A stretch of 64,000 bases of DNA, from NCBI GenBank assembly GCA_035294305.1, contig DATGLD010000026.1:77430-141429 (forward strand). Direction: 5' to 3'. The stretch's first letter is position 1, and each line of letters opens with the position of its first letter. Below the pieces are notes generated by a model. It was not told the DNA's origin. It saw only the letters and a list, made by a program, of their open reading frames with translations, and ran no database searches. The DNA is from DASRBN01 sp035294305. GTDB taxonomy: Bacteria > Chloroflexota > Ktedonobacteria > Ktedonobacterales > Ktedonobacteraceae. Shown in pieces: positions 8,204 to 15,850 of the stretch. The translations under genes were made by a program, and so were the position numbers.

Positions 8204-8229
8204 CATTCTTCGCTGCGCTCAGCATGACA
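8204..8229. repeat. Dispersed repeat, CTGAGCGCAGCGAAG core (copy 2, inverted)
   Basis: Inverted copy with one change (AGCATGACA for AGAATGACA), embedded in a palindrome CGTGTCAT...ATGACACG. A GGGCCGAT/ATCGGCC element lies 60 bp upstream at 8134-8150. Both fill the short gap between the HTH gene and the exporter gene. Confidence 0.6.
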
Positions 8230-8272
8230 CGGCTGAACCAGTCGGATGACTGGTTTTGATCGTGAAAATTCA

Positions 8273-9544
8273 TCATCGTTCAGTTGCCTCACTCAACCGG
8301 CCCGATTTGCGTATAGCAGGACTCAAAGTCGCCCACAAAGCCAGCATGCTATAGCAACCACCAAATACCAGTATCGTTGAGATCGCTCCAATATCTTGCA
8401 GCAGCACGCCCGTCAGAGCTATCCCCACGGGCCGCAACCCATAGGAAATCAGGCGAAAAGAACTGTTCACACGCCCCTGCAACTCGTCGGGGATCAGGGC
8501 CAGCCGGTAGCTGAACTGGACTATGTTGTAGTTGGCGTCAACCAGTAGGAATGCGCCAACGACTAGCGCAAGGATCAGGGGAGTCGATGCCAGCGCGTGC
8601 AGCAAAAGCATCGCGGCATACAACCACCATAGGCCAATAATTGCCTGACCGAAGCGAAATCTCCTCTGAATGTGCGGTGCGAGGAATGCGCCGCTGATAC
8701 TGCTGATGCCACCAACGGCAAAGATGCCACCGATCAGGGCCGGCGAGGCATGTTGCTGCTGGGCCAGCACAATCACGATCAAGGGGGTGCCATAACCGAT
8801 GGCGCTCAGACCACTATTGAGAAAAGCCATCGTCCTCAACACCGGCTGGCGCCACAGCCATTGCAGCCCTTCGGCAATCTCAGCTACCAACCTGCGCCGC
8901 CTGGCGACCCGCGCCTGCTGGAATCTGACACGAATAAACAGCAATGATAACACGGATACTGCATACGAAACAGCGTCCGCCAGGAATGGCAGGATGTTTT
9001 GCAGGCTGAAGAGCAGCCCGCCCAGTGGCGGACCCAGCAGCGAAGTGATGCCAAATGCGACCTGATTCTGCGCCGTGGCCGCGGGTAACTGTTCTTTAGA
9101 GACCACCTGCGGCAGAGCGGCAGTTTCCGCCAGGTCGAAAAAGACGAACAACGTCCCCTCGATTAGCGCAACAAGATAGAGTTGTAGAATGGTCAGGTGC
9201 CCAAGAGCGAACGCGAGCGGAATACTACCGAGACTCAGCGCCCGTCCCGTATCGCACAGGATCATCACTCGTTTGCGATCCCAGCGATCAATCAAGGCTC
9301 CGCCGGGCAGCGTGAAGATGAAGTAGGGCAGCCCACGTAAAGCTCCGGCGAGACCAGCTTCAGCAGGAGAATGGGTCAAGGCCAGCACCAGCAGCGGAAA
9401 GGCCAGCGTGGAAACCTGTGTGCCCACATTGGAGACCATCTGCCCGCTCCACAAGAGCATATAATCCAGGTTTAACCATAGTGATTTCGGTCCTTGCGGC
9501 ACTGCTTTCTCAGTTTCGATCAGTTCCTCGTTAGTAGCAGGCAT
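8273..9544 (-). CDS. MFS exporter, DHA3 type
   Basis: Twelve-helix major facilitator exporter of 423 residues; DHA3 relatives (MefA-like) pump macrolides and other drugs. Diagnostic stretches are LPGGALIDRWDRKRVMILCD (the MFS A-motif loop between helices 2 and 3), FFDLAETAALPQVVSKEQLP and ATAQNQVAFGITSLLGPPLG. A short hydrophilic N-terminus precedes helix 1. AAAGGAAG lies 7 nt upstream of the ATG. It stands alone between divergent or unrelated genes. A truncated relative is present at 54144. The substrate cannot be read from sequence. Confidence 0.9.
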   Translation of the reverse strand: MPATNEELIETEKAVPQGPKSLWLNLDYMLLWSGQMVSNVGTQVSTLAFPLLVLALTHSPAEAGLAGALRGLPYFIFTLPGGALIDRWDRKRVMILCDTGRALSLGSIPLAFALGHLTILQLYLVALIEGTLFVFFDLAETAALPQVVSKEQLPAATAQNQVAFGITSLLGPPLGGLLFSLQNILPFLADAVSYAVSVLSLLFIRVRFQQARVARRRRLVAEIAEGLQWLWRQPVLRTMAFLNSGLSAIGYGTPLIVIVLAQQQHASPALIGGIFAVGGISSISGAFLAPHIQRRFRFGQAIIGLWWLYAAMLLLHALASTPLILALVVGAFLLVDANYNIVQFSYRLALIPDELQGRVNSSFRLISYGLRPVGIALTGVLLQDIGAISTILVFGGCYSMLALWATLSPAIRKSGRLSEATER

Positions 9545-9861
9545 ACAATCTTCCTTTCATCAACTTCAATGTCCCTCGCTCTGATAAAGTGAGAAAGATA
9601 TACAAATTGTTAAAAATGGTACTGGTTTGTTAATTATCGTTAATATGATAGAAAATATTAGCACAAAAAGGGGGATTTTTCAAGAGGAACGGCAAGTTAA
9701 ATCAAATGGACAGTAAAAATTAGCATTCTTTTTGAAAGAAAAGAGCTATTTGCTTGCCTCCTATGAGAGAAGCAGGTATACCAAGAAGTATTTATTAAAA
9801 GAGGTAACCAAAGACAAGGGGGGTTGAGCACAGCCTCGATTTGTGAGGCAGGATGCTCTTA
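9545..9861. other. AT-rich gap upstream of the DHA3 exporter
   Basis: AT-rich region that should hold the exporter promoter on the minus strand. No convincing gene, tRNA or strong hairpin was seen. Confidence 0.5.
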
Positions 9862-10866
9862 TCACTTCCCCGCCGCGAAGAAAACGGTCCAGCTTCCCTC
9901 AGCCCACTCTGCCGTCAGCGAGTAGCAGCCCGCCGCGGGAAGATACACATTCGTATTCACTACTATCCATGACTCGTCGCCGGTAGTATGGTGCGAAATT
10001 GTGGGATCCGAGGGATCTAACAGGAGCAGGGCCGTCACCCCCTCGCCGGAAGGGCTATCAAGGAAAAGTGGCGCGCTGTTATCAAGGCTGGCGCCCTGTA
10101 GCACAACCACATTCCTATAGTTGGACTGCAATAGCAGTGTGATCTGCTCGTACCAACCCAGACCCGGCCGATTCGCTCGCTTGAGCTGCGTCAAAGCGGT
10201 ACCATTTCCATCAAAGCCACTGATCCAGAGCGGAGGGCCGCCAACAGCAGTAGGCACGGGGGATACACCGGCGCTCAGCCCGGCGCTACGAGGACAGGAT
10301 TGGGGAACCGGTCCCAGCGGTTCCTGAATGGGTATGACCTGAGATGAATAGATGCCCTGGTGCCAGGTAAATCTGTTGGCAGGTGAGGAGCCGATGAATC
10401 TGCCGGAGCCGCTTATGGCAGGAGGGCCGTCAGACGTCAGCGCCGCATTGCTAGTGGTAGAAGGAGTCGAAGTTGATCCGGTAAACAGGCTCAAAGCCCT
10501 ATTCCAGGCCGACGGCATACCCTCCAGCACCACCATGATTGCCAGTATCGCAACAAATACCGCTGTAATCAGTGACAAAGCGCGTCTCCGGCGTTTTTGC
10601 GATGAGAAACGAGTAGTCAGGGCCGTAAGGGGCATCGCTACTAGAGGAAGTCGCTGTTTTTCATCTCCTGGCAGATCGCTAATCTCCAATGCAAAATCGT
10701 CATTGCTCGCTCCCGGTTGCGCCAGGGGTTCATCACGCCTCCTGCGGGCCCTTCTTCGCCAGGCTGCAAAATCGGCCAGCAGGGAGTCAATCTTGCCACC
10801 CGGGGGCAGATCGGTGAACTTCACATCGAAATCATCCAATTCATCGTTGTTCTCGAAATTATGCAT
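9862..10866 (-). CDS. Single-span membrane protein of unknown function, third gene of MoxR operon
   Basis: Not recognised. 334 residues: an acidic start (NFENNDELDDFDVKFTDLPP), a very basic patch near residues 37-45, a second acidic segment, then a basic RRRR and one transmembrane helix at about 96-115 (ITAVFVAILAIMVVLEG), leaving about 200 residues outside the membrane with serine/threonine linker and a compact domain. It follows the DUF58 gene by 9 nt with GAGGAG upstream of the ATG. Neighbours of MoxR-DUF58 pairs are often anchored effector or assembly partners; that is context only. Confidence 0.8.
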   Translation of the reverse strand: MHNFENNDELDDFDVKFTDLPPGGKIDSLLADFAAWRRRARRRRDEPLAQPGASNDDFALEISDLPGDEKQRLPLVAMPLTALTTRFSSQKRRRRALSLITAVFVAILAIMVVLEGMPSAWNRALSLFTGSTSTPSTTSNAALTSDGPPAISGSGRFIGSSPANRFTWHQGIYSSQVIPIQEPLGPVPQSCPRSAGLSAGVSPVPTAVGGPPLWISGFDGNGTALTQLKRANRPGLGWYEQITLLLQSNYRNVVVLQGASLDNSAPLFLDSPSGEGVTALLLLDPSDPTISHHTTGDESWIVVNTNVYLPAAGCYSLTAEWAEGSWTVFFAAGK

Positions 10867-10875
10867 CCAAACTCC

Positions 10876-12297
10876 TCACAACCTGAAACCGGTAGGCAAT
10901 GGTTGATGTATCACGGCAGTATCCTCCTCCACAGGCGTTGTACCCGCGGGTGGCCTGGTATATCCTGCCACCAACTCTTGCCAGGTGTCTTCTCCTCCAA
11001 GGCGATAGACACTCACGCCCGCCAGTTTACGCGGTGCGGGACCATCACCCACAAAGAGTAATGTGACAGCATGACCGGATTGTCTCACTCGTTCCAGCGT
11101 CTCCAACATAGACTCGCTGATGGTACCCGTTACTACAACCACTGTTGCGCCGGCGGGCAGCCGCGAGCGTTCAGTGCGAATCACGTCTTCGATGGCATTA
11201 CCAAAATACGTCTGGATACGTGCCAGCGTCTCCATTATACGCTTTCTTTGCTCCTCGTTGCCCGCCGGCGGCAGGTGAATGCGCCGCCGCTTCAATTGCT
11301 CCGCGATAACCTCGTCAACCTTTTGTTCTCTTGCGGTCGCTCGCTGCCCACCTGCCGTTGCCGCCTCTATTGTGGCCAGCGCCTGCACTTCGGTAGCGGA
11401 AAGAGATGTAGATAGTTCCGGCATATACATAACCGTGTTCGCGTACAGACCGACCGCGTACCCGTGGTCGAGCGCCCAATCGGCTACCGAAGCGGCGGCG
11501 CAGATCGCCAGTTCCGTCAGTTCCGGGTGAAATCCATACCAGACATCCATCTGTGCCATGACGTTGAGGAAAAGCACCAGCGTATAGGTAGTAGTTGGCT
11601 GGTACACCTTGCTCTGTAACTTCATAGCTCGCGCCGTAGCTTTCCAATGCACGCGCCGCAGTTCGTCGCCATAGGTGTAATCACGTACTCCAATCACACG
11701 CGAGGGATCTTCCAGAATCCGGCGGGGCGTCTGATAGTCTCCAAAGGGATAACGTGCTGGCAGCCCGAATCGTGTCAGCGGAACGACCAGCGGATAGACG
11801 AGCAGGTACTGGCGGTCACCCACGGTCTCTTCGCGGTGCTGAAATCCAAACACATCTCCGCTGCGTAGTGTTGCCGGCCCAAATGAATGCACGCCTCGCG
11901 CCGTACAGCGTACCGTGTAACGGCGGGTCACCTTTTCATACCAGCGCAGGCTGAAAAGATTTTCCAGCAACGCCCTGTTAGTCGTTAAGCTGATACGCAC
12001 GCGCGGGTCTGAAAAGGTCAGCGCGTGCGGAACACTATCTTCTACTTCCAACCATGGTAATGGCAGCAACTTGGCATTCTCAACCGAGAGCGAGAGTGTT
12101 ATGTCCTCGCCAAACAGGACGCGCTGCTCGCTGAATCGACGTGTATATTGCAGGTTGCGCAGGCAATATTTGATCCAGATATCGGCCATGCCCACGACCA
12201 GCAGGCCCAACAGCCCGATCACCAGCAATAGAGGCTGGCGCAGCAGAAAGCTGAGCAAGAAGATGAGCAGGGATATATAATACCATTGTTTGCTCAT
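10876..12297 (-). CDS. DUF58 domain protein, partner of MoxR ATPase
   Basis: 473 residues. Two hydrophobic segments within residues 6-40 anchor the protein; a beta-rich middle follows, then the DUF58 core PSRVIGVRDYTYGDELRRVH-WKATARAMKLQSKVYQPT, which is the family hallmark, and a von Willebrand A-like C-terminal region. DUF58 proteins occur next to MoxR AAA+ ATPases and are thought to act with them in assembling or activating protein complexes. The start ATG overlaps the MoxR stop (ATGA), so the two are translationally coupled. Confidence 0.9.
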   Translation of the reverse strand: MSKQWYYISLLIFLLSFLLRQPLLLVIGLLGLLVVGMADIWIKYCLRNLQYTRRFSEQRVLFGEDITLSLSVENAKLLPLPWLEVEDSVPHALTFSDPRVRISLTTNRALLENLFSLRWYEKVTRRYTVRCTARGVHSFGPATLRSGDVFGFQHREETVGDRQYLLVYPLVVPLTRFGLPARYPFGDYQTPRRILEDPSRVIGVRDYTYGDELRRVHWKATARAMKLQSKVYQPTTTYTLVLFLNVMAQMDVWYGFHPELTELAICAAASVADWALDHGYAVGLYANTVMYMPELSTSLSATEVQALATIEAATAGGQRATAREQKVDEVIAEQLKRRRIHLPPAGNEEQRKRIMETLARIQTYFGNAIEDVIRTERSRLPAGATVVVVTGTISESMLETLERVRQSGHAVTLLFVGDGPAPRKLAGVSVYRLGGEDTWQELVAGYTRPPAGTTPVEEDTAVIHQPLPTGFRL

Positions 12298-13256
12298 GAT
12301 TCTACCGGCACCGACACGCTATGCAGCACTTCATCGATGATCTGTTCCATCACGCGCCCATGCAGCCGCGTCTGACTGGTGGCGATCATGCGGTGAGCAA
12401 GTACGGGACGCGCAACGTTTTTCACATCATCAGGAATGACGTAAGAACGCCCATGTATGGCGGCATAGGCCTGTGATGTTCGATACAAAGCCAGCGTTCC
12501 GCGCGGGCTGACGCCTAATTCAACGCCGTTGTGGGAGCGCGTCGCTCTGACCAGTTCGACGATATAGCTTTCGATTTCTGGCTCGACGCGCACCCGGCGG
12601 ATCATTGCCTGCAATGCCTGCAAGCTCTCACCAGCAAGGACAGGTCGCAATTCAGCTAATGGCTGTTCCTCTTTGAACCGCTGCAAAATCAGGCGTTCTT
12701 CCGTTCGACTGGGATAATCCAGGCGTAGACGCATCAAAAAGCGATCTAGCTGGGCTTCGGGCAAGGGGAAGGTGCCTTCGAGTTCGATGGGATTCTGCGT
12801 GGCAATCACAATGAAAGGGCGCGGCAAGAGCATTGTCTCGCGCTCGACGCTGATCTGGCGTTCCTCCATTGCTTCCAGCAGAGCTGATTGGGTGCGCGGC
12901 GTGGCGCGATTGATCTCATCGGCCAGCACGACCTGTGAGAGCAGCGGGCCCGGGCGAAATTCAAATTCTCCCTTTTTCTGATTGAAGAAAGTAATGCCGG
13001 TGATGTCCGAGGGGAGAAGATCAGGAGTAAACTGAATACGTTGAAAAGAGCACCCCAGCGATTTAGCCAGCGATTTAGCCAGCGTTGTTTTGCCGATGCC
13101 GGGCACATCTTCAAAAAGAACATGCCCCTCGCATAGCAAAGCAACCATCAGCAGGTCGATGACCATCTCTTTGCCTACGATGACACGGCTGACATTTTGC
13201 CTGACGGAGCGAACAGCCTCCTGCACCTGGCGGATTTCATCCGTTGTCTGTGTCAT
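12294..13256 (-). CDS. MoxR-family AAA+ ATPase
   Basis: 320-residue AAA+ ATPase of the MoxR/RavA clade, a chaperone-type enzyme that remodels protein complexes. Walker A is DVPGIGKTTLAKSLAKSLG, Walker B VLADEINRATPRTQSALLEA, and sensor 1 is VIATQNPIELEGTFPLPEAQ. It is first in a three-gene operon with DUF58 and a membrane protein. AKSLAKSLG reflects a short DNA duplication (CAGCGATTTAGC repeated near 13060), a small in-frame oddity next to Walker A. Confidence 0.95.
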   Translation of the reverse strand: MTQTTDEIRQVQEAVRSVRQNVSRVIVGKEMVIDLLMVALLCEGHVLFEDVPGIGKTTLAKSLAKSLGCSFQRIQFTPDLLPSDITGITFFNQKKGEFEFRPGPLLSQVVLADEINRATPRTQSALLEAMEERQISVERETMLLPRPFIVIATQNPIELEGTFPLPEAQLDRFLMRLRLDYPSRTEERLILQRFKEEQPLAELRPVLAGESLQALQAMIRRVRVEPEIESYIVELVRATRSHNGVELGVSPRGTLALYRTSQAYAAIHGRSYVIPDDVKNVARPVLAHRMIATSQTRLHGRVMEQIIDEVLHSVSVPVES

Positions 13257-13396
13257 AAAAAACCAAGCCCTTTAGTTATCCGGCACCCAACTCCAGGCGG
13301 CGCAAGTACTTCCGCCCCGGCTCTAGTGGTATTGTATTGAATTATACGCACATCGTCAACAATATTTCACGTATCTAGCATTGCTGTTGCCATGCA

Positions 13397-14254
13397 TCAA
13401 GCGCCCCGCGATACTACTATGACTGTAACGGGGGTGGAGCGTACTACCTGGCCATTCGGACCTATAGCGACTGCGACAACGGTGGCGATGCTATTTTTAC
13501 CGCGGAGAAAAATCCCTACATACCATGGAAGAGTTGCATTCCCGTTGTTATCAGTCTGGACCGTCATACTTGTATAAGGAGAAGAAGGTGGATTATAGGT
13601 GACGTGTATTCTCACGCTCACTCCTCCTTGACTCGCGGAGACGCCCACCTCTACTAAACTGAAGTTATTCACGCGATTGGGAATATTCGTGATCGTCACC
13701 GTCAATGGCCCTCCAGGGCCTGGGCTGGGTGGAGGCGTTGGGCTGGGAGTCTGCTGGAGCACAGGTGTTTTCTGCGCTGGCGGCTGGCTGCTCTGCGTGC
13801 TTCCATTAGCTCCTCCAGGAGTGGGAAACACAGGGTGCAAATCGACCGTTCCTGTAGGGGATGCGCCACCTGCTGGATTCTCAGAGAGCGAATAATTGCC
13901 TGGCACGCCGGCATTGCCGAAAAAGGTGATGCCGGCCAGTGATACAAAAAAGATCGCCGCGACCAGCACAAATGCGATAGCTATAATGAACGCCTTATAT
14001 GCCGGATCCTTGTGCCAGAAATAACCGAGCTTTTTTAGCGGGCCGCCCCTAGGAACGGGTTTAGCTGCGGGACGAACAAGATGTTCAGGGCGTATCTTTG
14101 CCGGATATTTCCCGCTGGAAGCCAAACCGGCATATTTATTACCAGGCATAGGATATTCTGAATCAGGTGGCGCAGGTAAAACAAGTGGCGGCTGAGCCCC
14201 TACAGGCGGTCTACCTCCCGGTTCTTCCGCTTGATTACCTGGGTGCTGCATCAT
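13397..14254 (-). CDS. Anchored exported protein with Ig-like domain, unknown function
   Basis: Not recognised as a named family. About 285 residues: a proline-rich cytoplasmic start, one transmembrane helix at about 88-111 (FIIAIAFVLVAAIFFVSLAG), a Pro/Gln/Thr-rich linker, and a C-terminal beta-rich domain resembling a bacterial Ig-like fold (VTITNIPNRVNNFSLVEVGV onward). AGGAG lies 8 nt before the ATG at 14254; the longer frame to 14344 has no such site. It lies upstream of, and on the same strand as, the MoxR operon. Confidence 0.75.
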   Translation of the reverse strand: MMQHPGNQAEEPGGRPPVGAQPPLVLPAPPDSEYPMPGNKYAGLASSGKYPAKIRPEHLVRPAAKPVPRGGPLKKLGYFWHKDPAYKAFIIAIAFVLVAAIFFVSLAGITFFGNAGVPGNYSLSENPAGGASPTGTVDLHPVFPTPGGANGSTQSSQPPAQKTPVLQQTPSPTPPPSPGPGGPLTVTITNIPNRVNNFSLVEVGVSASQGGVSVRIHVTYNPPSSPYTSMTVQTDNNGNATLPWYVGIFLRGKNSIATVVAVAIGPNGQVVRSTPVTVIVVSRGA

Positions 14255-14420
14255 CGCATCTGCTCCTAATAGGTTCTCCGTCCTTTGGGTGGAGCGTAGG
14301 GACCAGATCACACCTGGACTGGAGATCCTTCTGTCTATAACCAAGTAACTTCTAATAATACAGAGTATACTTCATCTTCAATCTTATGTACAGTTATATG
14401 GGCCAGAAGTCAGACCCCAC

Positions 14421-14447
14421 CGAGGGCGACCACCCCTACAACCCTCG
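14421..14447. repeat. AGGGCGACCAC repeat, partial copy
   Basis: CGAGGGCGACCACCCC...ACCCTCG, a degenerate copy of the AGGGCGACCAC family directly at the 3' end of the glycosyltransferase gene. Confidence 0.5.
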
Positions 14448-15425
14448 CTAAAACGCTTCAATTGCCTCCATTACTGTATCTGCCGCGATACGCTCCAAGG
14501 GCCTTTCCTGAATAACTTTGACGATTGGCCCAACCGGGCGCCAGATTCCGGGATCGCTCGGGCCAAAGAGCGCAATGGTCGGCACGCCGAGTAGCGCCGC
14601 CAGGTGCGTAATTCCAGAATCGTTGCCCAGGTAGCACCGGCAGGCCTGCAAGTAGCTTGCCACCTCCAATAATGGCCGGTTGGCAAGCACCCGTAATAGT
14701 TCTGGCTCTGGAGCTGGAGCAATCAGCTCCAATATGCTTTCCAATCGTCGCTCATCCGCCGGCCCCGCAAGCAGCAGCACGGGACGATCTTGCTGCCACA
14801 AGCGTTCAATCACCTCAACGAAGCTCTGGACCGGCCAGCACTTTGCCGCACCCCCACTTCCAGGATGAATGGCAACCTGATTATCCAGCGAAGGCCGGTG
14901 AATCGGCGCTCCCCCCCATAAATCGGCCCCCACAGGCATCCCCGCGCCGAAGCCACGTAGGGGCCGATTTATCGCGCCCAGCGCCGATTGATCGGCCCCC
15001 TCCCGCCCGACCGGTATCCCCACTGTCCCTGCCAGGTACTCTACGATATGCACACTCATGCTCTCCGGTGGCCGTCCTGGGGCAATGATCACCCGTCTGG
15101 CGCCGGCCTCGCGCACATTTCTTGCAACGATGCCATCGGGATCGCGCAGCCAGCAAATAGCCAGGTCGGTTTGAGCCAGCAAGTCATGCACAGCAGTCGA
15201 ACCAATACCTTCACCGGCAAAGAGTTCGCTCCAACGTATATCCTGGTAGTCAAATATCACATCCGCGACCCCCCATGCCCGCGCCAATGGCAGCACAGCG
15301 ACATTGCTCACCAGCGTAATGTGAGGATTGAAATGTTCTTCCCTTAACGCCTGCAAAACGGGGAAAGCCAGCAGCGCGTCACCAATGGCGCCGGGACGGA
15401 TAACGAGGATACGAGTCTGTTTCAT
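14448..15425 (-). CDS. Glycosyltransferase family 9 (heptosyltransferase-like), with in-frame repeat insertion
   Basis: 325 residues of the GT9 fold that includes ADP-heptose transferases. N-terminal ILVIRPGAIGDALLAFPVLQ and C-terminal CYLGNDSGITHLAALLGVPT are the family's donor-side signatures; a glycine-rich HPGSGGAAKCWPV marks the second domain. Residues about 141-180 (REGADQSALGAINRPLRGFG onward) look foreign: their DNA is the GGGGCCGAT/ATCGGCCCC repeat seen elsewhere between genes, inserted at the interdomain linker without breaking the frame. ATG at 15425 overlaps the stop of the upstream gene. In a bacterium without heptose LPS the acceptor is probably another cell-surface glycan. Confidence 0.88.
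   Translation of the reverse strand: MKQTRILVIRPGAIGDALLAFPVLQALREEHFNPHITLVSNVAVLPLARAWGVADVIFDYQDIRWSELFAGEGIGSTAVHDLLAQTDLAICWLRDPDGIVARNVREAGARRVIIAPGRPPESMSVHIVEYLAGTVGIPVGREGADQSALGAINRPLRGFGAGMPVGADLWGGAPIHRPSLDNQVAIHPGSGGAAKCWPVQSFVEVIERLWQQDRPVLLLAGPADERRLESILELIAPAPEPELLRVLANRPLLEVASYLQACRCYLGNDSGITHLAALLGVPTIALFGPSDPGIWRPVGPIVKVIQERPLERIAADTVMEAIEAF
14890..15005. repeat. GGGGCCGAT/ATCGGCCCC palindromic elements inside the GT9 gene
   Basis: Contains GTAGGGGCCGATTTATCG, CGCCGATTGATCGGCCCC and related units in tandem. The same units occur between genes at 837-856, 8134-8150, 22716-22829 and 39070-39090. Here they encode about 40 extra residues. Confidence 0.7.
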
Positions 15426-15847
15426 TTGCGTGCAAGTGCCAGCAATTCTATCACAACCACGATGCCCAGGCTCACGATTGCTGTAAAGATGCTCCAGCTG
15501 TGCCAGGCGCGCAATGCCAGGTTGAAGACGACCCACAATGCCAGCAGCGCCCCCTGTCGCAGCGCGTGTCGCACCGTCGCGCGATAGAGGCGTGAGGAGA
15601 GGAAACGCAGGCTAATGACATACGCGAGAGGCGCTAAGGTACTGGTAAGCGCAACATAGAGGAGAACGAACACGGTGACAAAAGCCGTTGTCGTCCGTGG
15701 AGGCACAAAGCGCGTGAAAAGCAACAGTCCAATCCAGGCCAGGGGCGCAATAATCACCAGCGTATAAAGCGCGGCGCGCCTGCTCACGCGACGCCTGGTG
15801 CGGCGAACTTTCTGTGGTTGTGTGCGTACCTGATCAACCGGTTTCAT
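15422..15847 (-). CDS. Small four-helix membrane protein, unknown function
   Basis: 141 residues. A very basic N-terminus (RTQPQKVRRTRRRVSRRA) precedes four hydrophobic segments: YTLVIIAPLAWIGLLLF, TAFVTVFVLLYVALTSTLAP, GALLALWVVFNLALRA and FTAIVSLGIVVVIELLALA. No family recognised. It overlaps the following glycosyltransferase by 4 nt (ATGA) and lies 3 bp after the HerA-like gene, so all belong to one minus-strand operon. Confidence 0.8.
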   Translation of the reverse strand: MKPVDQVRTQPQKVRRTRRRVSRRAALYTLVIIAPLAWIGLLLFTRFVPPRTTTAFVTVFVLLYVALTSTLAPLAYVISLRFLSSRLYRATVRHALRQGALLALWVVFNLALRAWHSWSIFTAIVSLGIVVVIELLALARK

Positions 15848-15850
15848 CTA

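Noticed and set aside
15426..15536. N-terminal extension of the GT9 frame
   Set aside because: Only a shadow of the upstream small membrane-protein gene; GT9 proteins start at the ILVIRPGAIGD strand.
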